The notes below the pieces were generated by a model. It was not told the DNA's origin, searched no databases, and saw only the letters and a list, made by a program, of their open reading frames with translations. Both the position numbers and the translations under genes were made by a program. Shown in pieces: positions 8,737 to 17,200 of a stretch of 51,045 bases of DNA. The DNA comes from Sedimentisphaerales bacterium (lineage in GTDB: Bacteria; Planctomycetota; Phycisphaerae; Sedimentisphaerales; SM23-30), in the NCBI GenBank assembly GCA_016934515.1, contig JAFGSR010000071.1, positions 1 through 51,045 on the forward strand. Direction: 5' to 3'. Within the stretch, counting starts at the first letter, position 1. The number at the start of each line of letters is the position of its first letter.

Positions 8737-9780
8737 TTACTTTGCGGAATAGTTTATAAGCATGGTTTGGATGTCGTTGAGAACCGCTTTGCCGGGGAGG
8801 TTTTTAGCTTCGGTATCAGTAGTGTATTGATCGAGAATGGGCTGGACGGCCTGTTTCCATTTTTGTTGTTCATCCGGTGAAAGCAGGAACTCGGGGCGAT
8901 TGAGGGATTTGATGAATTCTCGTCCCTGTTGATCGGCATCGTCCCAGGCCTGGCCATGTTTATCGACCCATGCTTTGCTGACGTCGGTGAAGATTTTCTG
9001 AATATCGGCGGGCAGGCTATTCCAGGTTTTGTTATTCATTACCACGAACATCGATGTTGTGTAGCCAATAACAGCAGTATTAGTGACGTACTCGATGACT
9101 TCACCTTGTTTCCAGCCTTTGAGGGTTTCGATGGGGCAGAAGGTGGCTTCGACGACCCCTTTTTGAAGAGCTTCGTAGGTTTCGGGCTGACTCATGGCAA
9201 CGGGAGTGCCGCCCAGTTCGGTAACGATTTTTGCGGAAAGTCCGGTGGCGCGGACCTTTAAACCCTTCATTTCTTCGAGGTTTTTAACTTCTTTTTTGGA
9301 AGCGAGGATTCCGGGTCCGTGGGCGTGAATGTAGAGCAGATGAGTATCGGCCATTTCCTGTGGTTTATATTTGAGAGCTATATCGGTGGCGATTCGGGTG
9401 GCGGCGGTTCCGGAAGGATAGCCCAGGGGCAGGTCGAGTCCTTCGAGCAGAGGGAAGCGTCCGCGCGTATAGGCGAGGCAGCTCATGCCGATGTCGGAGA
9501 TACCGTTAACGACGCCTTCGTAGCATTGAGGTGCTTTGGTGAGCGTGCCGGCGGGATAGACGGTGATTTTAACTTTTCCGTTGGTACGCTTTTCGATTTC
9601 TTCGGCCCAGGCGACGGCGGTTTTGCACTGGATGTGAGTAGGGGGGAAGAAGATGCTGTAAGACAGATTGATGGTTTGGTCCTTGGGGGAACCTGAAGGT
9701 TTCTTACAACCGGATAAGCCGAGAGACAGGCAAGCGATAATTACAACCAAAGATAAGCAGAGAGACAGATTTTTTTTCAT
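8737..9780 (-). CDS. dctP: TRAP transporter substrate-binding lipoprotein (DctP type)
   Basis: The 347-aa protein begins with a lipoprotein signal ending in L-S-G-C (Cys25), so the mature protein is probably membrane-anchored rather than free. The DctP fold is shown by [39 protein letters not shown] and [20 protein letters not shown]. The Arg in KVRATG is the residue that in this family clamps the ligand carboxylate. The start is supported by AGGAG about 8 nt upstream. It is the first gene of the dctPQM-usp run, so the promoter should lie in the 510-bp gap above 9780. The ligand is unknown. Confidence 0.94.
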   Translation of the reverse strand: MKKNLSLCLSLVVIIACLSLGLSGCKKPSGSPKDQTINLSYSIFFPPTHIQCKTAVAWAEEIEKRTNGKVKITVYPAGTLTKAPQCYEGVVNGISDIGMSCLAYTRGRFPLLEGLDLPLGYPSGTAATRIATDIALKYKPQEMADTHLLYIHAHGPGILASKKEVKNLEEMKGLKVRATGLSAKIVTELGGTPVAMSQPETYEALQKGVVEATFCPIETLKGWKQGEVIEYVTNTAVIGYTTSMFVVMNNKTWNSLPADIQKIFTDVSKAWVDKHGQAWDDADQQGREFIKSLNRPEFLLSPDEQQKWKQAVQPILDQYTTDTEAKNLPGKAVLNDIQTMLINYSAK

Positions 9781-10290
9781 AACAATAACTCCTGAATGAC
9801 TTTTACCAACTCATGTGGTGCGTTTTCCATTTTAACAGCAGGTTTCATAAATTAACCGAAAACAGTTTTTACCTTATAGGATGAGAGAATGCAACATATT
9901 TATCTGAGAGGCATTGGGTTGCGATTTTGCACACTTCGGATGGGCTGAGGGATTTTTTATGTTATGATTCCAAAACTCTCGGACGGGCGTTATATTTGAA
10001 TCCCAGGAAAGACTTCTATTATGCCCCCCCCCTTTACGGTGTAAGTTTATTCAAAGGCGCAGATTTCAGTGGGATCAGCCGGCCGGTAAGAGATTGACAA
10101 AGTTGGGGCTTGGCTAAATACTATACACCGAAAACTTATGGCGGTCGGGCCGCAATCAAATTGAAACCGCAGACCTGCTGCGACCAGCCGCGACCAGCCC
10201 GTCTTGGCGGGTGGGCGTCAGCACGGCGAGTGTACGCTGATAAACGCTGATTTAAGAGACTAATTGGGATATGTAAAGTAAGGGAAAGTC
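9781..10290. other. Divergent intergenic region between dctP and the glycosidase-like gene
   Basis: The 510-bp gap must carry promoters for two divergent genes, but no box is clear enough to call. It contains a run of nine C at about 10023-10031. It also has a tandem duplicate GCGACCAGCC (10180-10189 and 10190-10199), the phrase GGGCGTCAGCACGGCGAG (10213-10230) and a short repeat ACGCTGATAAACGCTGATT just downstream. A close match to the GGGCGTC phrase lies at 50705-50722, so part of this is a dispersed intergenic repeat. I see no gene. Confidence 0.55.
10213..10230. repeat. Dispersed intergenic repeat, copy A
   Basis: GGGCGTCAGCACGGCGAG here and GGGCGTCGGCACGGCGGG at 50705-50722 differ at only two positions, although the two sites are 40 kb apart and both are outside genes. 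This suggests a short repeat family in the genome. Confidence 0.5.
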
Positions 10291-12258
10291 ATGATTAAAA
10301 AGGGATGTATTTTTGTATTGGTTCTGATGTCGAGTGTTTATGGTCAGGAGCAAAATTTGCCGGGGAATCCAGGTTTTGAAGCGATTGATAAAGATGGGTT
10401 TGTGTCAGGCTGGACAGGGGCGAAGGATGTATATCGGCGGGATACTGCGGTGGCGCGGTCGGGAAAGGCATCGTTGAAGTACAGTAACAGCGATCCGAAA
10501 CGCTACGTGAATTGTGTGCAGGATATTCCATTCCAGGTTGGCAGGCTTTATGAGTTTGAGGTGTGGGTGAAGACGCAAGGGGTAAAGGGAAGTGATACGG
10601 GGGCGACGATTTGTGTTCAGTGGTGGGATAGTGCGGGCGGTTATATTGGTGGGAGTTTTCCGATGGGAGTGAAAGGTGATTCGGACTGGACGAAGGTTCG
10701 GGGGGTGACGCAGCGGTTACCGGAGAATACGGCACGATGCGAAGTGGAGTGCTATCTGCGTAAGGGGATGACGGGGACGGCGTGGTTTGACGATGTATCG
10801 TTTCGTCTGGTTCGTGAGGATCCGTTGAAAACGTTTTTGAAAAAGCCGAATTATCGTGGGGAGTTTTATTCAGGTTCGCAAGCCGAGATAGGTGTGGGTG
10901 TGCGGATTAATCTGGTGGATTATGAATTGCTACCCAGCCAAGTGGTGTTGCACTGGAAACTATTGACGGGAACGGACGGCAAAAGAATAGCGGCCGGAGA
11001 TAAAAAGGTTCTGGGCGGTACTCAGACGGACCTGACCATCAGTGCCGAGAATATCCTGCCCGGGCAATATGACATAAAGATTGAGTTACTTAAGCGGGAG
11101 ACGGGCGAATTGCTTTCCTGTAAGCGACATAGCATCAGATGTTTGAATCGGCAGGAGAAACGGCCGGCGTATATTGACGAGCATAACCGGCTGATATATC
11201 AGGGGAAGCCATTTTATCCGTTGGGGATGTATTGGGGATCGGTTAATGCCAAGTATCTGGACGTATATACCCAGAGTGCGTTTAATTGTCTGATGCCGTA
11301 CAGTTCACCGAATCGGGAGCAGATGGATATGTGTGACGAACGGGGTTTGAAGGTTATCTATTCCGTCAAGGACAGTTATTTTGGTACAAGAGCGTGCGTA
11401 AGTCAGATCAAGAGTCGAGCCGATGAATTGGTTTTTGTCCAACAGAAGGTGGATGCGTTTAAGGATCATCCGGCGTTGCTGGCGTGGTATATCAATGACG
11501 AATTGGGAGTGGAGATGCTGGATCGTTTGACCGAAAGGCAGGAGCAGATGAAGGCGTTGGATTCGGGTCATCCGACGTGGGTGGTTTTGTACCAGGTGGA
11601 TCAGGTAGGGAATTATATATCGACATTTGACGTTATCGGGACGGATCCGTATCCGATTCCAGAAAAGCCCCCGTCAATGGCGGGGCAGTGGACGCGCAAG
11701 ACTAGGACTGAGGTGCAGAGTACCCGGCCGATGTGGCAGGTGCCCCAGGCGTTTGACTGGAGTAATTATCGCACGGACGAGGAAGATAAGCAGAAATTTC
11801 GGCCACCAACGCGGGAAGAAATGCGCTCTATGGCGTGGCAGTGCATTGCGGAAGGAGCCAACGGGTTGGTATTTTACAGTTGGCATGATCTGCATCGGCG
11901 TAAAGACCCCGACACGTTTGCTCAGAGATGGTCGGAGATAAAAACCGTGGCGCAGGAAATCGCGGAGATGATTCCGGTGTTGTTGTCGGTGGAGCAGCAG
12001 CCTGCCATCAAGGTGGCGCAAGAGAGCGTGCCGGCGTGGCTGAACTGGACTGTACGACAAACAGGAGAAAGCACGTATTTGATTGTGGTGAATAATACTC
12101 GTGAATCTCACGAATTAGCGTTTGAATTGCCGCGGGAGCCGCGATTGGTGCAGTTGTGCGGCAGTCGAAGCAAAGATATTGCGAAGTCACGGATTCTGCC
12201 GGTGCAAATGGAACCTTTGGAGGTTCGCATTTACGAGATGAAAGGATTGATGCGGTAA
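10291..12258 (+). CDS. Secreted carbohydrate-binding, TIM-barrel glycosidase-like protein
   Basis: The 655-aa protein has a signal peptide (about residues 1-18). A jelly-roll of the CBM4/9 carbohydrate-binding type follows (about 20-175; NPGFEAIDKDGFVSGW and the WFDDVSF ending). Next is a linker sandwich (about 180-285), then a TIM barrel (about 290-560) resembling clan GH-A glycoside hydrolases. WYINDE at 399-404 is where clan GH-A enzymes have the acid/base Glu (here E404). I could not find the expected second catalytic Glu; the likely strand reads RPMWQVPQAF. A small C-terminal beta domain ends the chain. It probably acts on polysaccharide outside the cell or in the periplasm, or is a binding protein with a dead active site. 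It stands alone, divergent from the TRAP operon. Confidence 0.72.
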   Translation: MIKKGCIFVLVLMSSVYGQEQNLPGNPGFEAIDKDGFVSGWTGAKDVYRRDTAVARSGKASLKYSNSDPKRYVNCVQDIPFQVGRLYEFEVWVKTQGVKGSDTGATICVQWWDSAGGYIGGSFPMGVKGDSDWTKVRGVTQRLPENTARCEVECYLRKGMTGTAWFDDVSFRLVREDPLKTFLKKPNYRGEFYSGSQAEIGVGVRINLVDYELLPSQVVLHWKLLTGTDGKRIAAGDKKVLGGTQTDLTISAENILPGQYDIKIELLKRETGELLSCKRHSIRCLNRQEKRPAYIDEHNRLIYQGKPFYPLGMYWGSVNAKYLDVYTQSAFNCLMPYSSPNREQMDMCDERGLKVIYSVKDSYFGTRACVSQIKSRADELVFVQQKVDAFKDHPALLAWYINDELGVEMLDRLTERQEQMKALDSGHPTWVVLYQVDQVGNYISTFDVIGTDPYPIPEKPPSMAGQWTRKTRTEVQSTRPMWQVPQAFDWSNYRTDEEDKQKFRPPTREEMRSMAWQCIAEGANGLVFYSWHDLHRRKDPDTFAQRWSEIKTVAQEIAEMIPVLLSVEQQPAIKVAQESVPAWLNWTVRQTGESTYLIVVNNTRESHELAFELPREPRLVQLCGSRSKDIAKSRILPVQMEPLEVRIYEMKGLMR

Positions 12259-12471
12259 ATAAGAATCTGCTGCGTGGATTATTTTATTAGATTTTTGGAT
12301 CAACTCGGAAAAAGTTGGTTATTTTGATCCTGTATATCTGAATTTTTTGACAGGATAACAGGATGCTCAGGATTGTTTGCTTAGCTACTACAATTGCTTT
12401 GTTTAGCGAAAATGTCAGGAAGCAATATTGCCGATTCTCCATCACATATCCCAATGGTTAAGAGCCTCTGA

Positions 12472-12492
12472 CAAAATGTGTTAAACATTTTG
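12472..12492. repeat. Perfect 8-bp inverted repeat with 5-nt spacer
   Basis: CAAAATGT and ACATTTTG are separated by GTTAA. It could be an operator or a weak RNA hairpin. It lies inside the repeat element at 12350-12664. Confidence 0.45.
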
Positions 12493-12622
12493 ATAATGGG
12501 CCTTGGTGCCAGCCGAGCACCTGCTTTATTTGAGCGAATAAGCAAAAATTATTAACTTTTATTGAACTGATACTCTAAACTCAAAAACAATCCGAACGGT
12601 TCCGTAACAGATTGTAAGCCCT

Positions 12623-12653
12623 TGATTGACATGATATTACATCATGTCAATCA
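12623..12653. repeat. Perfect 13-bp inverted repeat with 5-nt loop
   Basis: TGATTGACATGAT is followed by ATTAC and then by its exact reverse complement. As RNA it would form a 13-bp stem. There is no following T-tract, so it is not a standard intrinsic terminator. It forms the right inner part of the repeat element at 12350-12664. Confidence 0.75.
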
Positions 12654-12934
12654 TGTTATCCTGTCTAGAAAATTTCTTTTTTAACCAATTTTTGCGATGA
12701 GAACCTAAGATTAATTGATTTTGGGGGAGTTTTTGGCGTTTAGTGGGCGTCGGGGGTGTAGAAGAGCGGGTGAATGGGGGGTATTGATGTAAGGTGTTGC
12801 GGCATAAGTGTTTATCTATGTTTTGGGCGGATAATTGATGGATGGTGTGTTGGTCAGGTTGGATTATGTGGTGCTTGAGGTGGGTATTTTTGGGGGATGG
12901 GGGTTTATTTTCCGTTTATGGAGGATTTTTTTTC

Positions 12935-12963
12935 TTGACAGTTGTGGTAAACGGGCTGATTAT
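12935..12963 (+). promoter_or_regulatory. Possible sigma-70-type promoter for the DUF3467 gene
   Basis: A perfect TTGACA at 12935-12940 is followed after 17 bp by GATTAT at 12958-12963 (4 of 6 consensus bases). It lies about 110 bp upstream of the next start codon. The -10 match is modest, so this is only a candidate. Confidence 0.35.
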
Positions 12964-13073
12964 TGGCACTTGGTAGGTAATGCGCATCGATTTTTCGCAA
13001 GATGTGCGAGGCCTAAATTATATGGTGGAAATTTTGTATTAGTAATGACTATGTCAGCGAAAGGAATAAATTA

Positions 13074-13448
13074 ATGGCTGAAGGCGTTAAGGATGAAAAA
13101 AAATCCGCAGAGGCAGCAATAGTGGAAAAACCGGCCCAGGGTAGCGAGCAGCAGGTGAAAATCACATTGGACGAGAGTTCGATAGAAGCATCATATTCGA
13201 ATTTTTGCCGGGTAACCGGGACCCCCGAGGAAGTCATTATTGATTTTGCGTTGAATCCCAATCCGTTCGCACGACAGGATCAGACGGTTAAGGTGGACAA
13301 GCGATTGGTAATGAACCAATATACGGCCAAGCGTCTGTTTGCGGCATTACAGCAGACGATATTGCGTCATGAGCAGAATTTTGGTGTAATTGAGTTGAAC
13401 GTACAGCGTCGGCTCAGCCCTACTGCGGCGAGCGAGCAGAAGAAATAA
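13074..13448 (+). CDS. DUF3467 family protein
   Basis: The 124-aa protein has a charged, low-complexity start (residues 1-30) and then a compact domain matching DUF3467: LDESSIEASYSNFCRVTGTP, then EVIIDFALNPNPFA, then RLVMNQYTAKRLFAALQQTI. No enzyme motif, signal peptide or membrane segment is present, so it is a small cytoplasmic protein. The biochemical role of the family is unknown. It stands alone, between long non-coding stretches, upstream of the giant surface protein gene. A stable hairpin follows 17 bp after its stop. Confidence 0.8.
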   Translation: MAEGVKDEKKSAEAAIVEKPAQGSEQQVKITLDESSIEASYSNFCRVTGTPEEVIIDFALNPNPFARQDQTVKVDKRLVMNQYTAKRLFAALQQTILRHEQNFGVIELNVQRRLSPTAASEQKK

Positions 13449-13465
13449 GCGAGCCGGTTGCTAAA

Positions 13466-13491
13466 GGGTGGCCAAGTTGAGTTGGTCGCCC
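13466..13491 (+). other. RNA hairpin after the DUF3467 gene
   Basis: GGGTGGCCAA pairs with TTGGTCGCCC across a 6-nt loop, giving a 10-bp stem with two G-U pairs. No T-tract follows, so it is not a classical intrinsic terminator. It may protect the 3' end of the DUF3467 message or act as a factor-dependent stop. Confidence 0.5.
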
Positions 13492-13575
13492 CGGAGGCAT
13501 TGGGGAAACGGAAGGTTGAGTCCGGAAAAATCGGAGTTATCAGTATTTTTTTTCAAAAAAAACGAAATATTTGAG

Positions 13576-13602
13576 TTGACACCCGGTTGTATGGGTTATA
13601 AA
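13576..13602 (+). promoter_or_regulatory. Weak promoter candidate in the leader of the giant gene
   Basis: TTGACA at 13576-13581 is followed by TATAAA at 13597-13602. The boxes match well but the 15-bp spacer is shorter than the usual 16-18. If real, the transcript would have a leader of about 680 nt before the giant gene. Confidence 0.3.
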
Positions 13603-14276
13603 TCTAATAGCAAGTTTAGATATAAGGCGATGTTCTTGTGGGCGTTTTTTATGAGCCAGTTCTGGCGATGCCCGGCATAAATATTGGTTAAGTTGCGAAA
13701 ACACTCGTTTTTTTGGGTGAAATTCGTTGTTTCTTGATGATTTCGTTGTGTCTGGGCAGGTATCTGTCCGGTTTAAGGGTTCTATAACAATGATTTTTGG
13801 TAGTTCAACAAGGCGAAGGAGCGCTTCTAAGGTATGTTAAGGGCTACTGATTCACCGGGTGAGGGAACTATACAAATCCGCCAAGGGTGCCTTATCTGGT
13901 CGCAGGGAAAAGGTTTTCGGGCGATTAACAGGTCTGAAAAGGCTGATTTTGAGGTAAAAACTGGAGATCTTAACAGGCTGGGTGTGATATATTTTAGTGT
14001 TAATTGTTTATTTACATAGGATTAGAGAAGGGAGCGTGGGAAAAAAATAATAAAAAAAACGTGGAAAAATTAAAACTTATCCGCCTAAAACACAGACAAT
14101 TAGTTAAAGCAGAAGTATTTATGTCTCTACAGTCGAAGTGAAGGTAGGGAAGAACATTCGGATAACCCGGTTTGCTTACGGGTGAAAATGAGCAGGCCGG
14201 AACAAAATAAACACGGAAATGCGAAGCAAACAACAAAAAATAGAATTTTATAAAGTCCCGGTTTGAGGAAGACCGC

Positions 14277-14285
14277 GAAAGGAGA
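14277..14285 (+). promoter_or_regulatory. Ribosome-binding site that fixes the start of the giant gene
   Basis: GAAAGGAGA lies 7 nt before the ATG at 14293. The frame is open from a TTG at 14263, but that codon lies upstream of this site, so 14293 is the better start. Confidence 0.85.
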
Positions 14286-14292
14286 TTTTATC

Positions 14293-17200
14293 ATGGCCAA
14301 TGGGCTCCGCAAACTTATTAAGAAAGCGAAGAAGTATTCGAGGAATTCAACATTAACCCGGCAAATGAGGCTGAACAAGTTCGGACCTCGGTTCCGGGTG
14401 GAGGAACTGGAAGAACGTATTGCACCGGATGCGAGCAATACCGCTAGTTTAACCCTTACCGCAGGCGAGTATTCCTCCTGGGATGATATAGTCGGTGGTG
14501 GGGGTGACGATGATGCCTTTGACGCAACGGATGGGTATCTGGTGTTAGGTGCCAGCAGCGTATTGGGTGGCGGCACAGTAACCAACGATATTGATGAAGA
14601 CAATTTTGAGACTTCGGATGTGACGGTTGCCGGTGCGGTGACCGAATTATACATCGATACCAACAAGAGTATTGGTACGTTGGACCTTACCGGCGTGACC
14701 AGTTCGACGTTGGTGTTGGTTGTTGAAGTCGGTGCCACGATGAACTCGACCGGTGTAGATGCGTTCACGGAAACCGTGGACGGTGTAGCACTGGGTGCGA
14801 CGACGGCGATGAATGCGGGGGCATTGGGCGGCAATATTGCCGGGGCGAATGATCCGACGGCGTTGGCGACGGCGAGCATCGGTTCGATTTTGTTACCGAC
14901 ATCGGGAACTCTTGCTGTTGAGATTCACGTCATATCGCCCACTTCCATTACTACCATCAGTGGTGGAACGGGTGTATCGATTGTAGGTGACGCGACCAAC
15001 GGAGCGGATTCTTTGATTCAGGCCAATGCGTTGACGACTTATAATGTTGGTGGTCCGATTGACGGACTTGCTGACGGCGTGACGGTTGATATTGTCACGA
15101 CGATCGGAAGCTGGACCTCGGGTGAACTAAGTGCCTCAGGTGCCGGTGGGATCAGTATTGATGCTGATACCAGCATTGGAACGATGACGGTTGGTGGTAT
15201 CGATATTGATGCTGCCGGCGGTGTGACGATTGATGCCGGGACTACCGGATTTAGCGGATTGCTGACGCTGGGTGTGGTTGATACCGCAACGGCGGCATCC
15301 GGTTTATTGAGCATTACCACGGTGGGCACGGGTGGATTTACCGGAGTTGCTGCGACATCAATTACCAATAATTCAACTGCCGGCGGTACGCAGACGATTG
15401 CTCAGGCGGGTGCCGGCGGGATGGGTGGATTTACGACTACCGGTAATATTACCCTGGCGGGTAGTTCGGGGATTACCATTGGCAGCGCGACCGGCTTGCT
15501 GGGTGCGTTTTCGACGGGAACCGGTGATATTGCTAACTCCGGTTCGGCGAATATTGCCGTTAACGGTCTGGGGATCGGTGGTGTAACCGTTGATGATGTT
15601 ACGATCACAAGTACCGGTTCGGTGGGCATTACAGCCGGGGCGACCGGATTTACGGGTGCCGTGGTTGTCGGTGACATCAATGCCAGCGGCGGCGGTGGTC
15701 TGGCGATTACGGCAACCGGTACCGGTGGATTCCTGGGCATTACCACAGGTACGGTTGACATTGCCGGTGCGAGCGGCGTACAGATACAGCCGACCGGTAC
15801 GGGCGGAGTTGTTGGTGATATAACCATGGATGATATCACGGTGGACATCACGACGACAGGTAGTGTGACGGTTGGCAGCCTGGCTGGTGGAACCGGAGCA
15901 TTGTATTTGGGCGACGTTACCAATAACGCGGATGATGATACCGGAGATGTGACGATCAGCAGCGGTCAGTTTACCAGTGTGAATATAACCGGCAGTGTGA
16001 TAACGGCAGACGCCGCGGCAACTGGTGGTGATATTCTCATTCAAGGTCAGGATGGACTCGGTAACGTTACAGTTACCGGTGGAAATATCAGTGCCGGAGC
16101 AGATGCGGGTGTGACCGATACCGCGACAATTACCTTTGATGGTGACGCGGATAATGACGGTACCGGAGCAATTGGCAATGTTTTAGTAACCGGAGGTGCG
16201 GGTCTGTCGCGGATTGGTAATGATGCCGATCTGGACGGCAGCTTGATTACCTTTACCGGTGCGAGCATTGGCGATATAGATGCCACATATATTGGTTTGG
16301 GTGGCCCGGTTACCTTTACCACCAACGATGGTACAAATACTGACGGTACGATTGGTCAAATTGGCAGCAATACTGCACTGCTGAGTCTTGGTCAGGGTGC
16401 GGCGGTTACCTTTACCGCACATGATGGAATAGCAGCCGGTCAGGCGTTAATCAACGTTACGGGCAGTATTGCAGCGGGCGGGACGGTTACGATGAACGCC
16501 AATGCTGATGCTGTCGATGATACGGGTGCGGTACCTCCGATCACGGCGGGTACCACAATTGGAACCACGGGTGCTAATTCACTGACAATCAACACCAACA
16601 ACGGGGCAACGGACAATACCAATGCCACGCGTACGGTGGGTGCGATTACATCGAACGGTGGATTTGCCCGGTTGAACATCACTTCTGATGGTAATGTCGG
16701 GATGTTGACGTCGCAGGGTGATGTCGGCGCCAATGGTAACGACATGGAACTGTTGATCAATACGGCGGCGGCAGACGGCAATGCCAATAATATACCGGCG
16801 AATGCGGTGGATCTGGCGGGTATCAATGTAGTGGATACGACGCTGGCAGATTCGCTGACAATTTACGGTGCCAGTGAGATTTCCGGTCGGATCTGGGATT
16901 CCGGTAACGGGCAGATTATTGCCGGTTCGAATAATACCGGTGCTGATACGGATTCGATTGAGCTTAATGCCAACTTGATTATTTATAACGGTGATGATAC
17001 TGCTGACGGTGCGATCGATGTTGATTATGCTGCGGCGTTGCCGTTTATGGTGGATATTGTAACCGGTGATGTGAATAACGGTGGTGTCAATACGATACAG
17101 GCAGCTACGCAGAATGCCACTCCGTTCTTCCAGGCGGTGATTGACGGTGAGACCTTCTCGGCGTCAACCGATGGTGTTGGAGATACGGCGAATATTACTT

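Larger units (their letters stand above)
12350..12664. repeat. Repeat element with 11-bp terminal inverted repeats
   Basis: ACAGGATAACA at 12350-12360 is the exact reverse complement of TGTTATCCTGT at 12654-12664, and the outer flanks are also loosely complementary (GAATTTTTTG against GAAATTTTCTAG). The left end continues as a degenerate tandem of AGGAT units. The 315-bp interval has no open frame. It resembles a miniature inverted-repeat element or a pair of dispersed AGGAT-type intergenic repeats facing each other; I see no transposase and no clear target-site duplication. Confidence 0.5.
12259..13073. other. Long non-coding region with inverted repeats, upstream of the DUF3467 gene
   Basis: This 815-bp region lacks a credible gene. 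A 79-codon frame at 12835-13074 has no recognisable features and is G/T-rich like its surroundings. The left half carries a repeat element bounded by ACAGGATAACA (12350-12360) and its exact reverse complement (12654-12664), with two internal inverted repeats. The right half is strongly G-rich on this strand and contains a possible promoter near 12935-12963. Confidence 0.55.
13449..14292. other. Long leader region upstream of the giant surface protein gene
   Basis: This 844-bp stretch holds a hairpin at 13466-13491, eight T followed by C and eight A (13546-13562), and a TTGACA...TATAAA pair at 13576-13602 with a short 15-bp spacer. A 61-codon frame (13834-14019) has no recognisable features. 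The last 100 bp are A-rich and end in a good ribosome-binding site. The region could be a long untranslated leader, but I recognise no known riboswitch. Confidence 0.45.

Noticed and set aside
12835-13074. 79-codon open frame upstream of the DUF3467 gene
   Set aside because: No family resemblance or ribosome-binding site, and composition like the surrounding G/T-rich non-coding DNA.
13834-14019. 61-codon open frame in the leader of the giant gene
   Set aside because: A weak GAAGGAG lies 12 nt upstream, but the peptide has no recognisable features; it may be chance in a long leader.
13449-14292. Known riboswitch in the giant-gene leader
   Set aside because: No match by eye to the cyclic-di-GMP, cobalamin, SAM or preQ1 cores; a covariance-model search would be needed to decide.
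14293-17000. Repeats inside the giant gene as a CRISPR-like or tandem DNA array
   Set aside because: The units are degenerate at DNA level, in frame and protein-coding, with no constant repeat and no spacers.
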